Source: Galerina marginata
Lineage: Eukaryota; Basidiomycota; Agaricomycetes; Agaricales; Galerinaceae
NCBI GenBank assembly: GCA_023014335.1
Contig: JAECYW010000014.1
Span: forward strand, 1,426,001 to 1,490,000
Direction of reading: 5' to 3'
DNA length: 64,000 bases
The notes under the pieces were generated by a model that saw nothing but the letters and a program-made list of their open reading frames with translations, did not search any database and was not told the origin of the DNA. Of this stretch, positions 1 to 10,699 are shown piece by piece (the stretch's first letter is position 1; every line of letters begins with the position of its first letter). The position numbers and the translations under genes are program-made.

Positions 1-824
1 CCGGGAGAAATTGGGGTTGAAGTGGTACGGTATGAGGAGAGGAACGCCTCATCAGCTGCTCGGTTTTGGTCAATTTGGACGGCCAGAGTGTACCAAGCAT
101 CCAAATCTACGTCTGAGGGTCGTCCTTGGGTCATTCCAGCAATTGCTTGGCCAATCCGGCGATCCAGTCCTCGTCGGAACTTGACAATAATGTTCCGGGG
201 ATCGGTGTAGCCGGAATCGGATACTAAATCTCGGAATTCATCAAGGTAGTCATCCACGGAACGACTACGTTGGAAGTATGACGAGCCTTCAAGTTTGTTA
301 ATGGCCACTGCTGCCGCATTAGCCGGGGTGAACAATTTTCGGAACTCCTGTTCGAAGTCAAACCAATCCGAGAATGGGAGTCCTTCCGCATCTTCCATCG
401 CAAACATCCGCTGCGCCCAGCTGGAAGCTCTCCCGGATTTCATGAATGTCATTGCCCAGACTATCTGCTGAGACTCATCATCAAATGCTTCCGGGACAAG
501 GCGGATGTACGCCCTGCAAGAGGTGAGGAAAGCTTTTCCCTTGGCTCAATCTCCGTTAAAGTCTGGTGGGGGTGAAGGACGGATAGAGGTTTTTTTCCGG
601 GGACGCTCAGAAAAATGTTCGGAGATGATGCATGAAGGAGCAGGTGAAGGGGTATTTCGGACGGGTTGTACAGGGAGGAGGTTGAGGCGTTGAGCAATTT
701 GTTGTAAGAGGTTGTGATTTTCGGTTCCCTGAATCCGAAGTTCTGCTAACTCCACTTCGAGGGCGGAAACGCGATCAGGTTCGGCCATGTCGATACTGGG
801 AAGTTCCGCAGGTTGTTCGGGCAT
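1..824 (-). pseudogene. Ty3/gypsy-type retrotransposon gag, partial, with in-frame stop
   Basis: The minus strand encodes a retrotransposon capsid (Gag) protein of the kind common in agaric gypsy elements. It has a Pro/Ser-rich N-terminus with a short coiled coil, then the block PPDFNGD, then a long helical capsid region that includes FMKSGRASSWAQRMF, FEQEFRKLF, SVDDYLDEFRDL and IIVKFRRGLD. The first in-frame ATG is at 824; the open frame extends up to 911 without another ATG. A TGA at 546-548 interrupts the frame exactly where family members have Arg after NGD. Downstream of it the same frame is open to the window edge, so the zinc knuckle, protease and polymerase would lie outside. This copy is probably inactive unless the stop is read through. 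The family call is firm, but whether the rest of the element exists cannot be seen. Confidence 0.85.
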
Positions 825-1009
825 CGGAGAGGAGAGGGGAGTCCGGAAATTAGTGGTTGCAGAGTTAAAGGAGGAATCGTAGTTCGCTCCGTAAGTCGCT
901 ATGGTGGGCACTAATTTTCCGGAGACGGCTCTCTAGAGAGATCCTTTCCTACTGTAAGGGCAACCGCAGGTCGGAACGCCGGAGACTGGGAGTCAGGTGA
1001 CGTTAGTGA

Positions 1010-1530
1010 GACTAGCAGGGGATCCAAAGTTTAGTTTATTAATAAGTAAATAAACTAACAGCTAACTCACCTAGCAGGGGATCCAAAGAGGAAAGGATGG
1101 GGATCCCACTGCAGGTGAGCCGTATAAATACTGTGCTAAGTCCAAATGTGGTACGATGTAAATAATAAAATAATAAATAAAATGGTCTGATGGCAGATAA
1201 TGCGTTCCGAGGTCCGGGCGCAGCAAGAGAACTCGGAAAGCGGAAGGCTGCGGACATTATTCCGGCGGAACGCGGAGCGGAAGCGGAATAGTAGGCGGAA
1301 TAGTGCAAATCCATCTTTTTACCATATAAGGTGAAAAGATGGATTCACGTGACTTTACGGGCGTCGATGCGGCGGAATGTAGAGTGGGCTCGGAATAGGA
1401 GCCGGAGCGGAAGTAAGCGCGGAAGCTCGGAACGAGGTTCCCCTTACAGGGCCTCAGCGCCTCTCTCCAAGTCTTTCCAATCCCAGAATTGCAGCCCATG
1501 CTTTCCTGTGGCAGCAGGCAAGCATTGACA
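1010..1530 (-). repeat. Probable 5' LTR and leader of the gag element
   Basis: This lies immediately upstream of gag in the minus orientation, where a 5' LTR and primer-binding site belong. Read on the minus strand it begins TGTCAATGC near 1530. It contains many GCGGAA/TTCCGC repeats, a near-perfect 16-nt inverted repeat at 1308-1345, and a direct repeat of TTGGATCCCCTGCTAG near 1013-1029 and 1071-1087. I did not find a clear tRNA primer site or a second LTR copy, so the ends are estimates. Confidence 0.4.
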
Positions 1531-1913
1531 ACTTGACATTGATGTCAAGCCATTGAAGTCCCAAACTTGATGTGGGCTAGAAACGAGGCAAGTAACTGTT
1601 CATTGATATTAGGAGATGTTACTTACCTGTAAATCTTGAAGGGTCTGCTAAATTTCATTTGAACTCAACGGATGTGCCTGCAAAGTGCATGGACTTCAAC
1701 AGTTTAGATTGCAAGTCTGAGTCCAAGCATAAAGGAAGAACAGTTCTGTTTAATTATGAGGTAAGTCAAGTTTCAAGGTTCAGAAGGAAACATTAATGAT
1801 GTCGGAGTTTTATTTTTGAAATAGTCACGCAGTATAACGCGTTACAACGGCCCAGAATCCCGCAACGCTAATAAAGGCATGTCACGTGGTGTAACAATTT
1901 CAGGCTCCGTTGT
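1531..1913. other. Intergenic, no gene recognised
   Basis: This lies between the retroelement and the Plavaka/DUF6698 block. No convincing reading frame was seen. It contains the 11-nt sequence CAACGGCCCAG at 1845-1855. A near match in inverted orientation occurs at 8013-8023 on the far side of the transposase gene, so the Plavaka element may extend further left than 1914. Confidence 0.5.
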
Positions 1914-2211
1914 CACAGTTTGCCAACAGAGCCAACCACCGTTGTGGATGCGTCGCAATGGCGTTCCGTCGCAGATGCAGAGATGGCCAACAACTTACAA
2001 TATAGTACTCACGTTTTCACCTTCTCGTGCCCTTTTCCATCGTAAATCAGCCAGCATTATCTTCCTTTCATCACTATTAGCAGCCCCCAAGACAGTATAT
2101 GCTCAATTTCCTCGAAAAAACCATCAGATAAGGACAAATAGGTGTGTAAATGTAATATGGCCGCTCCTCACGTCAGGCTAATACAATTCCTATCTTGCAA
2201 GACATCATATC

Positions 2212-4046
2212 TCACCCACGAGTACGCTCAGAACGCCGTGTAGCAGTGGCTTCGCCTGTCGTTCCCTTTTTCTTCTTGCTTTTCGCGGCGGCTGGACGTT
2301 CATTTTGATTTTCGTTGAGGCTGAGTGTGCCAAATTGTTCAGCCACCGCTTCAGCATCCTTTGGGTGTGTATCAGAGGGAGGAGTAGGTGGGGCTGGTAG
2401 AGCTGGGGCTGGTCGAGCTGGGGTCATCTCGGACTGTTGAGCATTCTGAAGTGGCGTATATCGGTTTGACATCAGTCTCGGAAGGAGCTGACGACAGGAT
2501 GTAAACTTACAATGTCGGTATGTTCAACAGTTGGAGCCCAATTCAAATTATCATTCGTGACTTGTGCATCATCATCAGTGCCACCTCCGCCCTGTGCATC
2601 TTCAATCCCACTTGAGTCGTCGTCGTCGGGACTGATCGTGCTTTGGCGGTTCCAAGGGAAGACTTGGACGTTAAACCATTCCAACAGTTCAACGTACTGC
2701 TTTTTTTGAGCGACGAGATTGGTTATTAATATCTGTTTGTAGCTTTGAAATAGCTTCTTGTAGTCGATCTTGGACAGCTTCCCAATTTCGGAGAACTCGT
2801 TATCGGGGGAATGAAGGAAAATTGCCTATAAACCAGTGAGTATTCTTCATCTAGAATTCAAATCACTGATGCTTGACTATTGAACATACCAGTATGGCTA
2901 CAAATGCAATAGATCCCGGTGTAACACGGGTAATCCCCCAAAGCTCACCAACAGGCTTCGATCCACTTGGTTTTTTCTCGCTCGAAAGCGATGCGGGACC
3001 AAAGAGAAGGCAGCGCAACATCTATAAAGGTAGGATATTAGTCAACCACGGTCAAAGTGTAGTCACTAACACATTTTCAGCAGGTTTTCGAAACCTACCA
3101 AAGCGAGATGAATACATTTGAGGAATTTGGTCATATCCTTTCTTCCGTCGGGAAATAGGATGGGTGCATACTTTGAAAACTTGCTCTTGCGAGGATCTGG
3201 AAATTTCAGGGCTGCGACGAAGTCAGGCAGCTTATCGCGGTCCTTGAAACTCGTACTAAAGTAGTGGGGATTTTTGTTGAAAATAATTGCTGCAGACTGA
3301 TTGCGTAACTGGCCGACTGCATGACGGCGATGGTCATTGAGTTTGGACAAAAACTAGAATGCACAAAATATGATTTAATAGTCCACGTCTACTTGCTAAT
3401 TGACTCACCGTGTCACGGAAACGGGTGAGATTCAACAGCTTCTCATGAAGGTCCTCTGGAATCTCTTCGTACAGCTCGGCAATAACACCTTCAAGAGCTG
3501 TTTCTGGAGTTGAATATCGAGCAGGGTCTACAGAGGTGCAATCGGGCTGCGGTGCAAGAAATGCGGCATCTGGTACAAACGGTTCATTCATGATCCCGAA
3601 CTTTCGACCGTGAAGGGCTATGCGATCGTCTTCGGGGTCGCCAACTGGGCGCCGCGTCTTGCTGGCGCCTTCAACTTCCTTCGACTTCTTCATCTCGTTT
3701 ACTTGAGCTTCAAGCGTATGAATCCGGTCCTGCAACTTCTTGTTTTCGATCTCTCTTTCGTCCATACTAACATGCATTGCGTAAAGAGCCTAATTTGCTC
3801 TACTCAGTCAACATCAAAGTCTTGAACTCTAAAACCGTGACATACCTTGCGCAACTCAGGTGCAGATGCATTGGGACCGGGGATGTCGACCTGAGTATTC
3901 TTCGTCAACCTAAACCCAGCTGGAATTCCTGCCTGGTCAACGTCGGAACTGGAACTTCCAGTCACTTTCTGAAGATCAAAATCTTCGCCACTGGTTTCTT
4001 TCTCTTGACGGGTACGAGCACGGCCTTTGGATTTAGCGGGGGGCAT
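2212..4046 (-). CDS. DUF6698-type protein, 505 aa, beside Plavaka transposase
   Basis: Function unknown. Six exons splice cleanly (4046-3846, 3789-3409, 3353-3099, 3021-2890, 2825-2511, 2445-2212), all phase 0, giving 505 aa. The start MPPAKSKGRART is an ATG and is Lys/Arg-rich. Residues of about 68-105 form a predicted coiled coil. The middle carries the signature I associate with DUF6698: MLRCLLFGP, then GELWGITRVTPG, then the stretch IFLHSPDNEFSEIGK with IDYKKLFQSY, and EWFNVQVFPWN. The C-terminus is acidic, then Pro-rich, and ends in a basic KSKKKKG tail that could be a nuclear signal. The gene is tandem with the transposase, so it may be a passenger or accessory gene of that element. The family name comes from memory of its motifs; membership in the transposon is inference. 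Confidence 0.75.
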
Positions 4047-4170
4047 TGTGATTTGAATAAAGTCAGGAGGAACGAAGAACCAAAACGTGTGCATTTTCAA
4101 TTATATACTGGAATTTCGGTCCGAGGAAAGCACATCTACGTAAAATTGTAAGCGCGACGCCTCTGATCCA

Positions 4171-7100
4171 CTATGCTGGTGCAAGGTGATCCAGACGAAG
4201 GAGCAAATCCGGATCAACAACGTCAAAGACAAGATGGTCTCCGTCTCTATCAAAAGCAGGGAATATACAGACCCCTCGGATGATTGACCGGGCAGGAATC
4301 ATCTCAGTATCTTTATCACCTTTCTTCCGAAGACGTATAAACCCAAGGTCCTTGTCCTTCCGCTTCATGGCAACAGTGTGGCCACTTATTCGGTCAAATG
4401 CTTGAACAAGGGCGATCGGAATCAACTGATCTTTGATGGAGATCTTGAAGACGAACCGCAATTGCGCAAAAACAAGGCCGGCATCCGTGTTAAAAATCAC
4501 TGAGTCATACCTTTCTGCATTCCCAAATTGTGGGCTGCAGCGAAGGTAATCAATGGCTGTCTTCCAGTTAATTTTAGATTCATAAAATGATTTGATGAAG
4601 CGGCATTCAGTCAGCTAGGAGTTCCAACAATTAACCATGAGATGACAAAATGATTGCAAACTGAAGAACAGACCTGATCCTCTATTGACGTATAACTTGG
4701 ACCATAACGTTCAGCTCCTGACCTTGGTACATTTGTTGGTTGTAGTGGTCGAAAAAGTCCTTGGAGGAATTGTTCAAGTTTTCGGTGGAAGCCCTGCAGC
4801 CACGGTTTAGATTGAGTAGAAGATTCAATACTCTTGATTGTGGTGGGGCTTTGAGGAGCACCAAGGTATATATTGCCAAATTGGTTATCTGGCTGCTTCA
4901 TAGCGTGTTCCTCATCGGGAGTCACTTCATCAGGCTTGCCCACATGTTTATCTTCTAACTCCGTTTGGGCCAGGATCTGACTCATGATATGCATCGCGAT
5001 ATAACCACGGTGACTAGCCCTAAGTATCTAGAATTGAATAATAAATATCACTCTTCAAACGCAAGATATTAATACACAAAAACACACCTGGGGTCCAACT
5101 TCTTTATAATTTGTACGCAGTGCAAATGATTTCTTCAGGTCAGGGTGCATTCCCTCACCAGCCTTTGAATCATAGTTTCGTGTGACGCCTTTAGCGAGGA
5201 TGTCATCAAAGACATGATCAAGAAAATGATGTTTTGGAAAGTCCCAGTTCTTGTCAAAATTTGTGTCCTCAATTGCCGAAATATACTCCTGTGCAAGAAT
5301 GAAGATTAACACTCTCCAATACCTTTCCATTGAGTAGGTTCACCTTCATTATGTCAGAAAATTTCAATATTTCCTGCCGACCAATGTCAATTGTTTCAGA
5401 TGTGTGAACTTCCATAGCTGTATATGCATCCACTTTTAGATAACTTCGCACACAGCGTAAGAGAATATAGCCAGAGGTGCTGATATTCTTCTCCAAGATA
5501 TTGTGCGAAATGAAGATTGACAGCTGTTGGAACATGTGATTCATTAAAGAATTTTGCCTCTGTCCATGTTGCACATACCTTCATGATATCTTCATATTTA
5601 TTTGCATCAGAAAATTGTATATTGAGGATTTTATTGAAATGGTTGAGTCCTCGCCAGCGGGGTAACAAATGAGCCCTGTGAAGTGTCCATATGAGTCAGC
5701 TTTGGAATGTGAATTTGAATACCCTTACTGAATATCAACTTTATGCATAGCTGCCTTTCCGATAGCTTTAACATGTAGCTGAAGTGCAGGCCATAAGTGC
5801 TTTCCGCCAAGGCCATGAGGGCCATAGTGCATTTTATCATATGATATTGTTCTAAAAGGGTCCGAGTGTTCGACATCCCAAAAGGCGTTCTGAGGGTCTC
5901 ATGAGTCATCATGGAAACTGAAGCTAATTTAGCAATAAGGAGAGCTTACTACAACATTTCTAATGCTTTGTGGCTTCAATATCTCCTCACGTGCAACACC
6001 TGTGGTAGCTTTTCTGGCCAATTGAACAAGTTCACGTGTCTCTGATGCACTTCTTTTTGGCCATTTCTTCCGCAAATTGTGAAGCTCGTTCTTCGGGACA
6101 AGGCAAACAGGGCATGGACATAATCCCTTAAACCCTCGAATAAGGACCATGACACACCTACAGACAACGTTAATAATGAAAATAACATCATCATGATTAA
6201 TTGATTACTTACGCCTCCTCATAGTCAGCCGATAAAAATAAAATGAGAGGAAAAAGATGTCGAAAGATTTGATCCCCACAGTACACATTGTAGCCAGTTT
6301 TTGAGAACTCCTTAATTGATTCAAGGAGTTTTCGAAAAGATTCGTGCCACACCACACGTTTGAAATTGACATATTGTGGATCACCACGTTCTTCTTCCTC
6401 TTCTCCAACCTGTCCATTAAAAGTTACAAAGAGCAGTCTGCAGGAACAACTCCCAACTTACGATTGGCAGCCATCCAACAACTTCACCTCCACCTAACCC
6501 ACGGCTATTCCGAAATTCAACAGGCAAATTTGCCAGGCGCGCAATCACCGGATAACCCATTACTGTACCAAAGGATGACAGTTTTGTTTTATCGGCGTAA
6601 ATAATGAAGCAGAGTGGTTTACCACCCTCTGGTAACAGAGTCTGTATCAACTCATCAGTTTTTAACCCAGGTCATATATAAATGAATTTTCTAACCTGAA
6701 TTCTCCACCAACGATCAGCTGTCCAAGGTTCATGAATAAACCGTATAAACTCCTTGCCATTGTACTTATAGAGTTTCCTTGCATCCCATTGAAAGTGAGG
6801 GGCAAGAATAGGATTTTTGACAAGATCAAGTGCCCAGTTCCAGAGCGAGCATGACCAAAAGTCAAATGATACATAAACCTCCTTATAACGAACAGAAATT
6901 ACATGTTTCTGGAACTATGTGAGATGGTCAAACAAGTTCATACAAGATAGAATTTCAACTATATACCGGGGTGAGCATCTCAGATGCTTGGTCCCATACA
7001 TCAGCAAGATTTTTCGGGGTCTTGATTGTAAGCATCTCAACCCCTTTTGCGCAACGCTGTAATAAATCAATGAGCTTCTCAACCTGCCGTTTGTTAAGCG

Positions 7101-7800
7101 CGGCGTCATGGGCAAGTTGCGCAAATTCAAAGTCCAGACGAGTCTGGAAAGGCTTCCATGGCTCCGGATTGTGAGGGGGGTCAATGTTAACAGGGTCGTG
7201 TTCGCGATAGTCTTCGAAATGTACAACAGAGGCTGGGCGACCACTTGCCGGGTGGTATTCGGTACAGATATCATCAACTATTGGGCCATCCTGAAGCAGC
7301 GGTTGACCTAACATTGTTTTTTGTGTCAAGGTTTTAATGGCAACGTTAATTGGACTTACTTGCTTCCTGATGGGGTTGAGGAACAGTATCAGAGTTTTGT
7401 GTAACAGGAATAGTATTGGCTGTGAGTATAGAAGGTTTAAGCTATACACTAACACGGTCTGCGAACTTGGAAACAGACCAAAAAATACAGGGGACTCCCC
7501 CACTGGTGTGCGAGAAACTTCCCATGGTTTCGGTAATTTCTTGGAGACAGCGCCAGGTGCTTTGCGAGATCGCACGTTATCTACACCAACCAGTTAACTT
7601 CAAGTACATAGCAAGACAACCCAATGATACTCACCTTGGACTTTCATGTCAAACTCCCGGTCCTTCCCCTTTTCACCCTCCTTTATCTTGCATGCTCTCG
7701 AATGGTTGGCCAACCCAACTGCCGTTGCAAAGGACCTTTTTGCACATATAGTGCAAAGATAAGGGGTGGATGCCTTGCTTGGGGAGCGGAATAGGCTCAT
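4171..7800 (-). CDS. Plavaka-family transposase (CACTA/CMC superfamily), multi-exon
   Basis: DNA transposase of the fungal Plavaka group, a cut-and-paste enzyme of the CMC superfamily. The ATG at 7800 opens MSLFRSPSKAS followed by a C2H2 finger (CTICAKRSF...HSRAC), the usual Plavaka N-terminus. Order after that: YHPASGRPASVV and PWKPFQTRLDFEFA; FDFWSCSLWNW; the catalytic-core strand FIIYADKTKLSSFGTV with ARLANLPVEFRNS and GGGEVVGWLPIV; LSADYEEA and RGFKGLCPCPVCLVP (Cys pair); HYGPHGLGGKHLW; YILLRCVRSYLKVDAY; WDFPKHHFLDH and ILAKGVTRNYDSK. The C-terminus ends DPDLLLRLDHLAPA. About a dozen short GT-AG introns are needed, for example 7634 downwards and those ending near 7578 and 7310. I saw no forced stop or frameshift in the conserved blocks, so it may be intact. 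Individual exon limits in the middle were not all resolved. Confidence 0.85.
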
Positions 7801-7920
7801 AAATACGTTGAATATGGTACAAAGGAGGGACAGGGGGTACGTTCAATAGTGAGAGAAGATGAGTCGGTGCATTATCAACATCGATCAGCACCATTATTGC
7901 CATTTTGGAATGACCACGCC

Positions 7921-8055
7921 GGTCTCACCGTTGGCTTGCTGTTCCAACGAACCGGGCAAACGTGGCAACGTGATTTGGCCGTGACTATGCCGTGACTACG
8001 GCATGACCACAGCCGGGCCGTTGGGACACATGCCGGAAATCTCCGACAGACTGTG
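7921..8055. repeat. Subterminal repeats at right end of the Plavaka element
   Basis: GCCGTGACTA is repeated around 7978-7997, and the inverted arms ATGCCGT/ACGGCAT lie at about 7987-8003. This sits between the transposase promoter and the candidate right terminus. Such subterminal repeats are transposase-binding sites in CACTA-like elements; the binding role here is inference. Confidence 0.35.
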
Positions 8056-8352
8056 TGTGCATTATCAATTTGGATGATGGGCTAACAAATGCTGCCAGAA
8101 TTGTATGGCACAGATAAGCCCTCCACCTTGATTGTTAATCTGAGGCCCACGATCATGAGCTATGAACAACAACAGGGAGAGAGGGTCAGTGCGTCATGCC
8201 GGTATCTCTCACATGATTGTGGACATGGAGGTACTCGGTTTGTTGTGGGGGCAGACTTGGAATATGTAAAGCAGTGTGGGTGAGGCTGGGAGGAAGAGCC
8301 AGCTCAAAGGTGAAGAGAGATTGAAGTGAGGAATAAAAATAAAAGCTTGGTA

Positions 8353-8983
8353 TGTACAACCTCTAATGTGACAACATAGTCGGACTGTTTCTGAAATTAG
8401 TCCCGTGATAGTGTCATGCACTTTACTTCCCATTGATGTCGGTCCCACCTCTCTGTAGAAGGATGTAGGCTGGTCCTGAATATGCTAAGGACAGTAAGCA
8501 AAGAGGGGAAAAACCAGCAACAAAAAGAGGTGCCTTGGCCAGTAAATAAATTTTTCCTCATAAGTTTTGCATAAAGAACAAACAAGAAAATATGTATTAT
8601 GGACTCGTACATGCCATGCTATAAGGCAATGGCTTACAAGCCACATAGGTACTTTGTAAGTAAAGATATACAAGCATAAAGTAAAGTTAAGATCTCACCT
8701 CAGTGCTTTGGGGGCAAAGACTGAGGTGCGCAGAAACAAAATAGTGCACTATAAGTGAGCTACAAAATACTGAGAAAGAGCCAGAGTATCTGCGGCGGAG
8801 CTCAGCTGCAGTAGTCATAAGATAGCCAAGGATGTCGACGAGGCCTCTTGTCGACAGTGCGAATGTAGAGTAATAAGGGCAGAAGTAAATGTACTCAACA
8901 AACAAAGAAATAGTCTATGTGTACGGTGGCACATCGCGCGCCATGCACCAATCTTGTGACGGTTTGCCTATGCAATTCCAACA
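8353..8983 (-). repeat. Probable 3' LTR of the copia element
   Basis: Directly downstream of the copia RNase H stop codon (minus orientation) is a polypurine tract, GGTTTGAGGGGGAGTG in minus reading. After it comes TGTTGGAATTGC, a typical copia LTR start, at 8983. A possible end reading ...GGTTGTACA lies at 8353, giving TG...CA ends. The start is well supported by the polypurine tract; the far end is a guess, because the partner LTR is not in the window. Confidence 0.5.
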
Positions 8984-8990
8984 CTCCCCC

Positions 8991-9290
8991 TCAAACCGAT
9001 ACAAGGCCGAGTTCTGCTGCAAAATGCTTGACCTTTGGCGAAGGGAGTGCCTTGGTTAAGGTGTCGGCAACCATGTCATCCGTGGGGCAATAAACGAGCC
9101 TGAGGGATCCATTTTCGATGATCCAACGGATAAAGTGAAAGCGGATGTCAATGTGCTTCGTGCGCGCATGGTGTTGATGGTCCTTGGTGAGTGCGATGGC
9201 AGACTGGTTGTCGGAAAACGGGTTGGTGGAGTCCAATTCCGTGTCAAAGAGCTGTGTGATGAGAGAGCAAAGCCACAAAGCTTCTTTGAC
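8991..9290 (-). pseudogene. Ty1/copia RNase H C-terminal fragment
   Basis: The last ~100 codons of a copia Pol polyprotein. The recognisable blocks are KEALWLCSLI, DNQSAIALTKD, ARTKHIDIRFHFIR and DDMVADTLTKALP, followed by a stop at 8991-8993. These are the RNase H C-terminal motifs of Ty1/copia elements. Upstream (higher coordinates) the frame ends abruptly at about 9290, where a long-inverted-repeat element begins. No continuation of copia is seen on the far side of that element, so the rest of Pol has been lost or moved. It is a remnant with no intact function. Confidence 0.9.
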
Positions 9291-10694
9291 TGGTGGTAAC
9301 CACTTTTATGATAAAAACCAGGCAATTGCCTGCAGGCCAATTGTGTATAATGCCACATGCTTTAATGAGATATCTCATTACAGCGGTTTGCAAAAAGGTT
9401 GACAGTAATGGCCTGGGAAAGAAAGAAAAGAAAAAGAAACCCCGCCATAGGGTTTGGCCAGTTCTCGCACTTCTCGCTGTAGAACACCTACCAAATTGTG
9501 TAGAATGTTTTACATAGGCTGTCTGTATAATTCTATAAGCTTTTACAGATAGGCTTTGCATTTTTTCTACAGGTGTTGCGGCCATGAGAATGGTGAGATA
9601 CATGGCAAACCCTAAGTAACCCTACATTGAGTTCCCACCCATCCACACAACATTTGACAATTCTGGTGCAGCGAAACAGTCTCACAGACCTCCGGTTGCC
9701 TCTAGGATACCTTCCTAGAGCTATATCCTTTTTTTCTGTCCATTTGGTAGGGCAGGAGCAGTGATTTAGGGCTAAGTGCTAATCTAGGGTTAATCTTCTT
9801 TTCTTTCTTTCCCGGGCCGTTACTGTCAAGCTTTTTGCAAACCGCTGTAAACTATAGGCATTATTTCATAACTCTTTTGACTGGGCAACTTTTTAATTTT
9901 CATAAGTTTGTCTGCTACTTTCATTGAGAATTTCATTTCTTGGCCAGAGAAATTTCATTCATATTCATTCTTGTCTTAATTCTTTCATAACTATTTCATT
10001 TCATTCCCTTGACTATTTCATTTGACTATTTCATTGTTATTTCTGGCGTATTTCATAACTTATAAAAGTGACTATTTCATAACTTTCTATCTGGAGATTT
10101 CATAGCAATTTCATAACTTTTCCAGGTGATTTCATTGCGATCTCATATCTTTGCCTGCTACTTTCACTGAATATTTTCATTAATCCTAGGCAACTGTTTA
10201 TTAATCTATTTATTGTTATTAATGAGGTATTAATTGATTAATTGTGTCTGTTTGGTATATGCTTGGCATTGCTTGCCTGTAGGGGGTAGCTAGGCATGTT
10301 TCTAGATAACTTTGGATTTGAGGCCAGAATCTGATGCCAAACTAAGCTAAAAAGCAAAGGAAAGGCACTTAGTAAGTCACACAATCATATTACATAATCA
10401 CATCAATAGATTTAATTAAAAATTGCAATGAAAATCGCAGGGTAAAAGTTATGAAATTGCTTTGAAGTTGGCCTGGAAAAGAATGAAATGGCTTTGAAAT
10501 TCCCCCGGCAAAAGAAATGAAATTGACAATGAAATTCAGAGACAAGCTTATGAAAATTAAAAAATTGCCCAGCCAGAAGAGTTATGAAATAGTGCCTACA
10601 TTATAATGAGATATCTCATTAAAGCATGTGGCATTATACACAATTGGCCTGCAGGCAATTGCCTGGTTTTTATCATAAAAAGTGGTTATCACTA
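9291..10694. mobile_element. Non-autonomous element with long terminal inverted repeats
   Basis: The two ends are inverted copies of one another. The left reads TGGTGGTAACCACTTTTATG from 9291, and the right, in reverse complement, reads TAGTGATAACCACTTTTTAT from 10694. The match continues for about 85 bp, nearly identical, including the palindrome TAATGAGATATCTCATTA. Past the nested insertion at 9381-9847, a further ~65 bp or more match with divergence (9848 onward against about 10605 downward). The interior has no coding capacity and is filled with ATTTCAT and TTTCATAACTTTT motifs. No flanking target duplication is evident: the 8 bp on each side differ, and the flanks belong to different elements. 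Confidence 0.8.
9381..9847. mobile_element. Nested MITE with CAGCGG termini and TA target duplication
   Basis: A 467-bp element with ~50-bp terminal inverted repeats beginning CAGCGGTTTGCAAAAAG. It is inserted in the left arm of the 9291-10694 element, directly after the TAATGAGATATCTCATTA palindrome. It is flanked by TA on both sides (9379-9380, 9848-9849), and the uninterrupted arrangement is preserved in the right arm near 10605. The TA duplication and short size point to a Tc1/mariner-type non-autonomous element; no transposase frame is present. The arms differ by a few substitutions only. Confidence 0.8.
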
Positions 10695-10699
10695 GTGTT

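Larger units (their letters stand above)
1914..8055 (-). mobile_element. Candidate Plavaka (CACTA-like) DNA transposon carrying two genes
   Basis: The block holds a Plavaka transposase gene (7800 to 4171) and a DUF6698-type gene (4046 to 2212), same strand and 124 bp apart. Possible termini are CACAGTTTGC at 1914 and the inverted CACAGTCTGT ending at 8055 (8 of 10 terminal positions equal). Both are flanked by the trinucleotide TGT (1911-1913 and 8056-8058), which fits the 3-bp duplication of the CACTA group. The right subterminal region has repeats of GCCGTGACTA and a small hairpin at about 7987-8003, typical of such elements. The terminal match is short and could be chance. The gene content is certain; the boundaries are not. 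Confidence 0.4.

Noticed and set aside
1879..2181. Plus-strand frame at the left edge of the Plavaka element
   Set aside because: It starts from a non-ATG codon, has no homology-like motif and overlaps the candidate transposon terminus.
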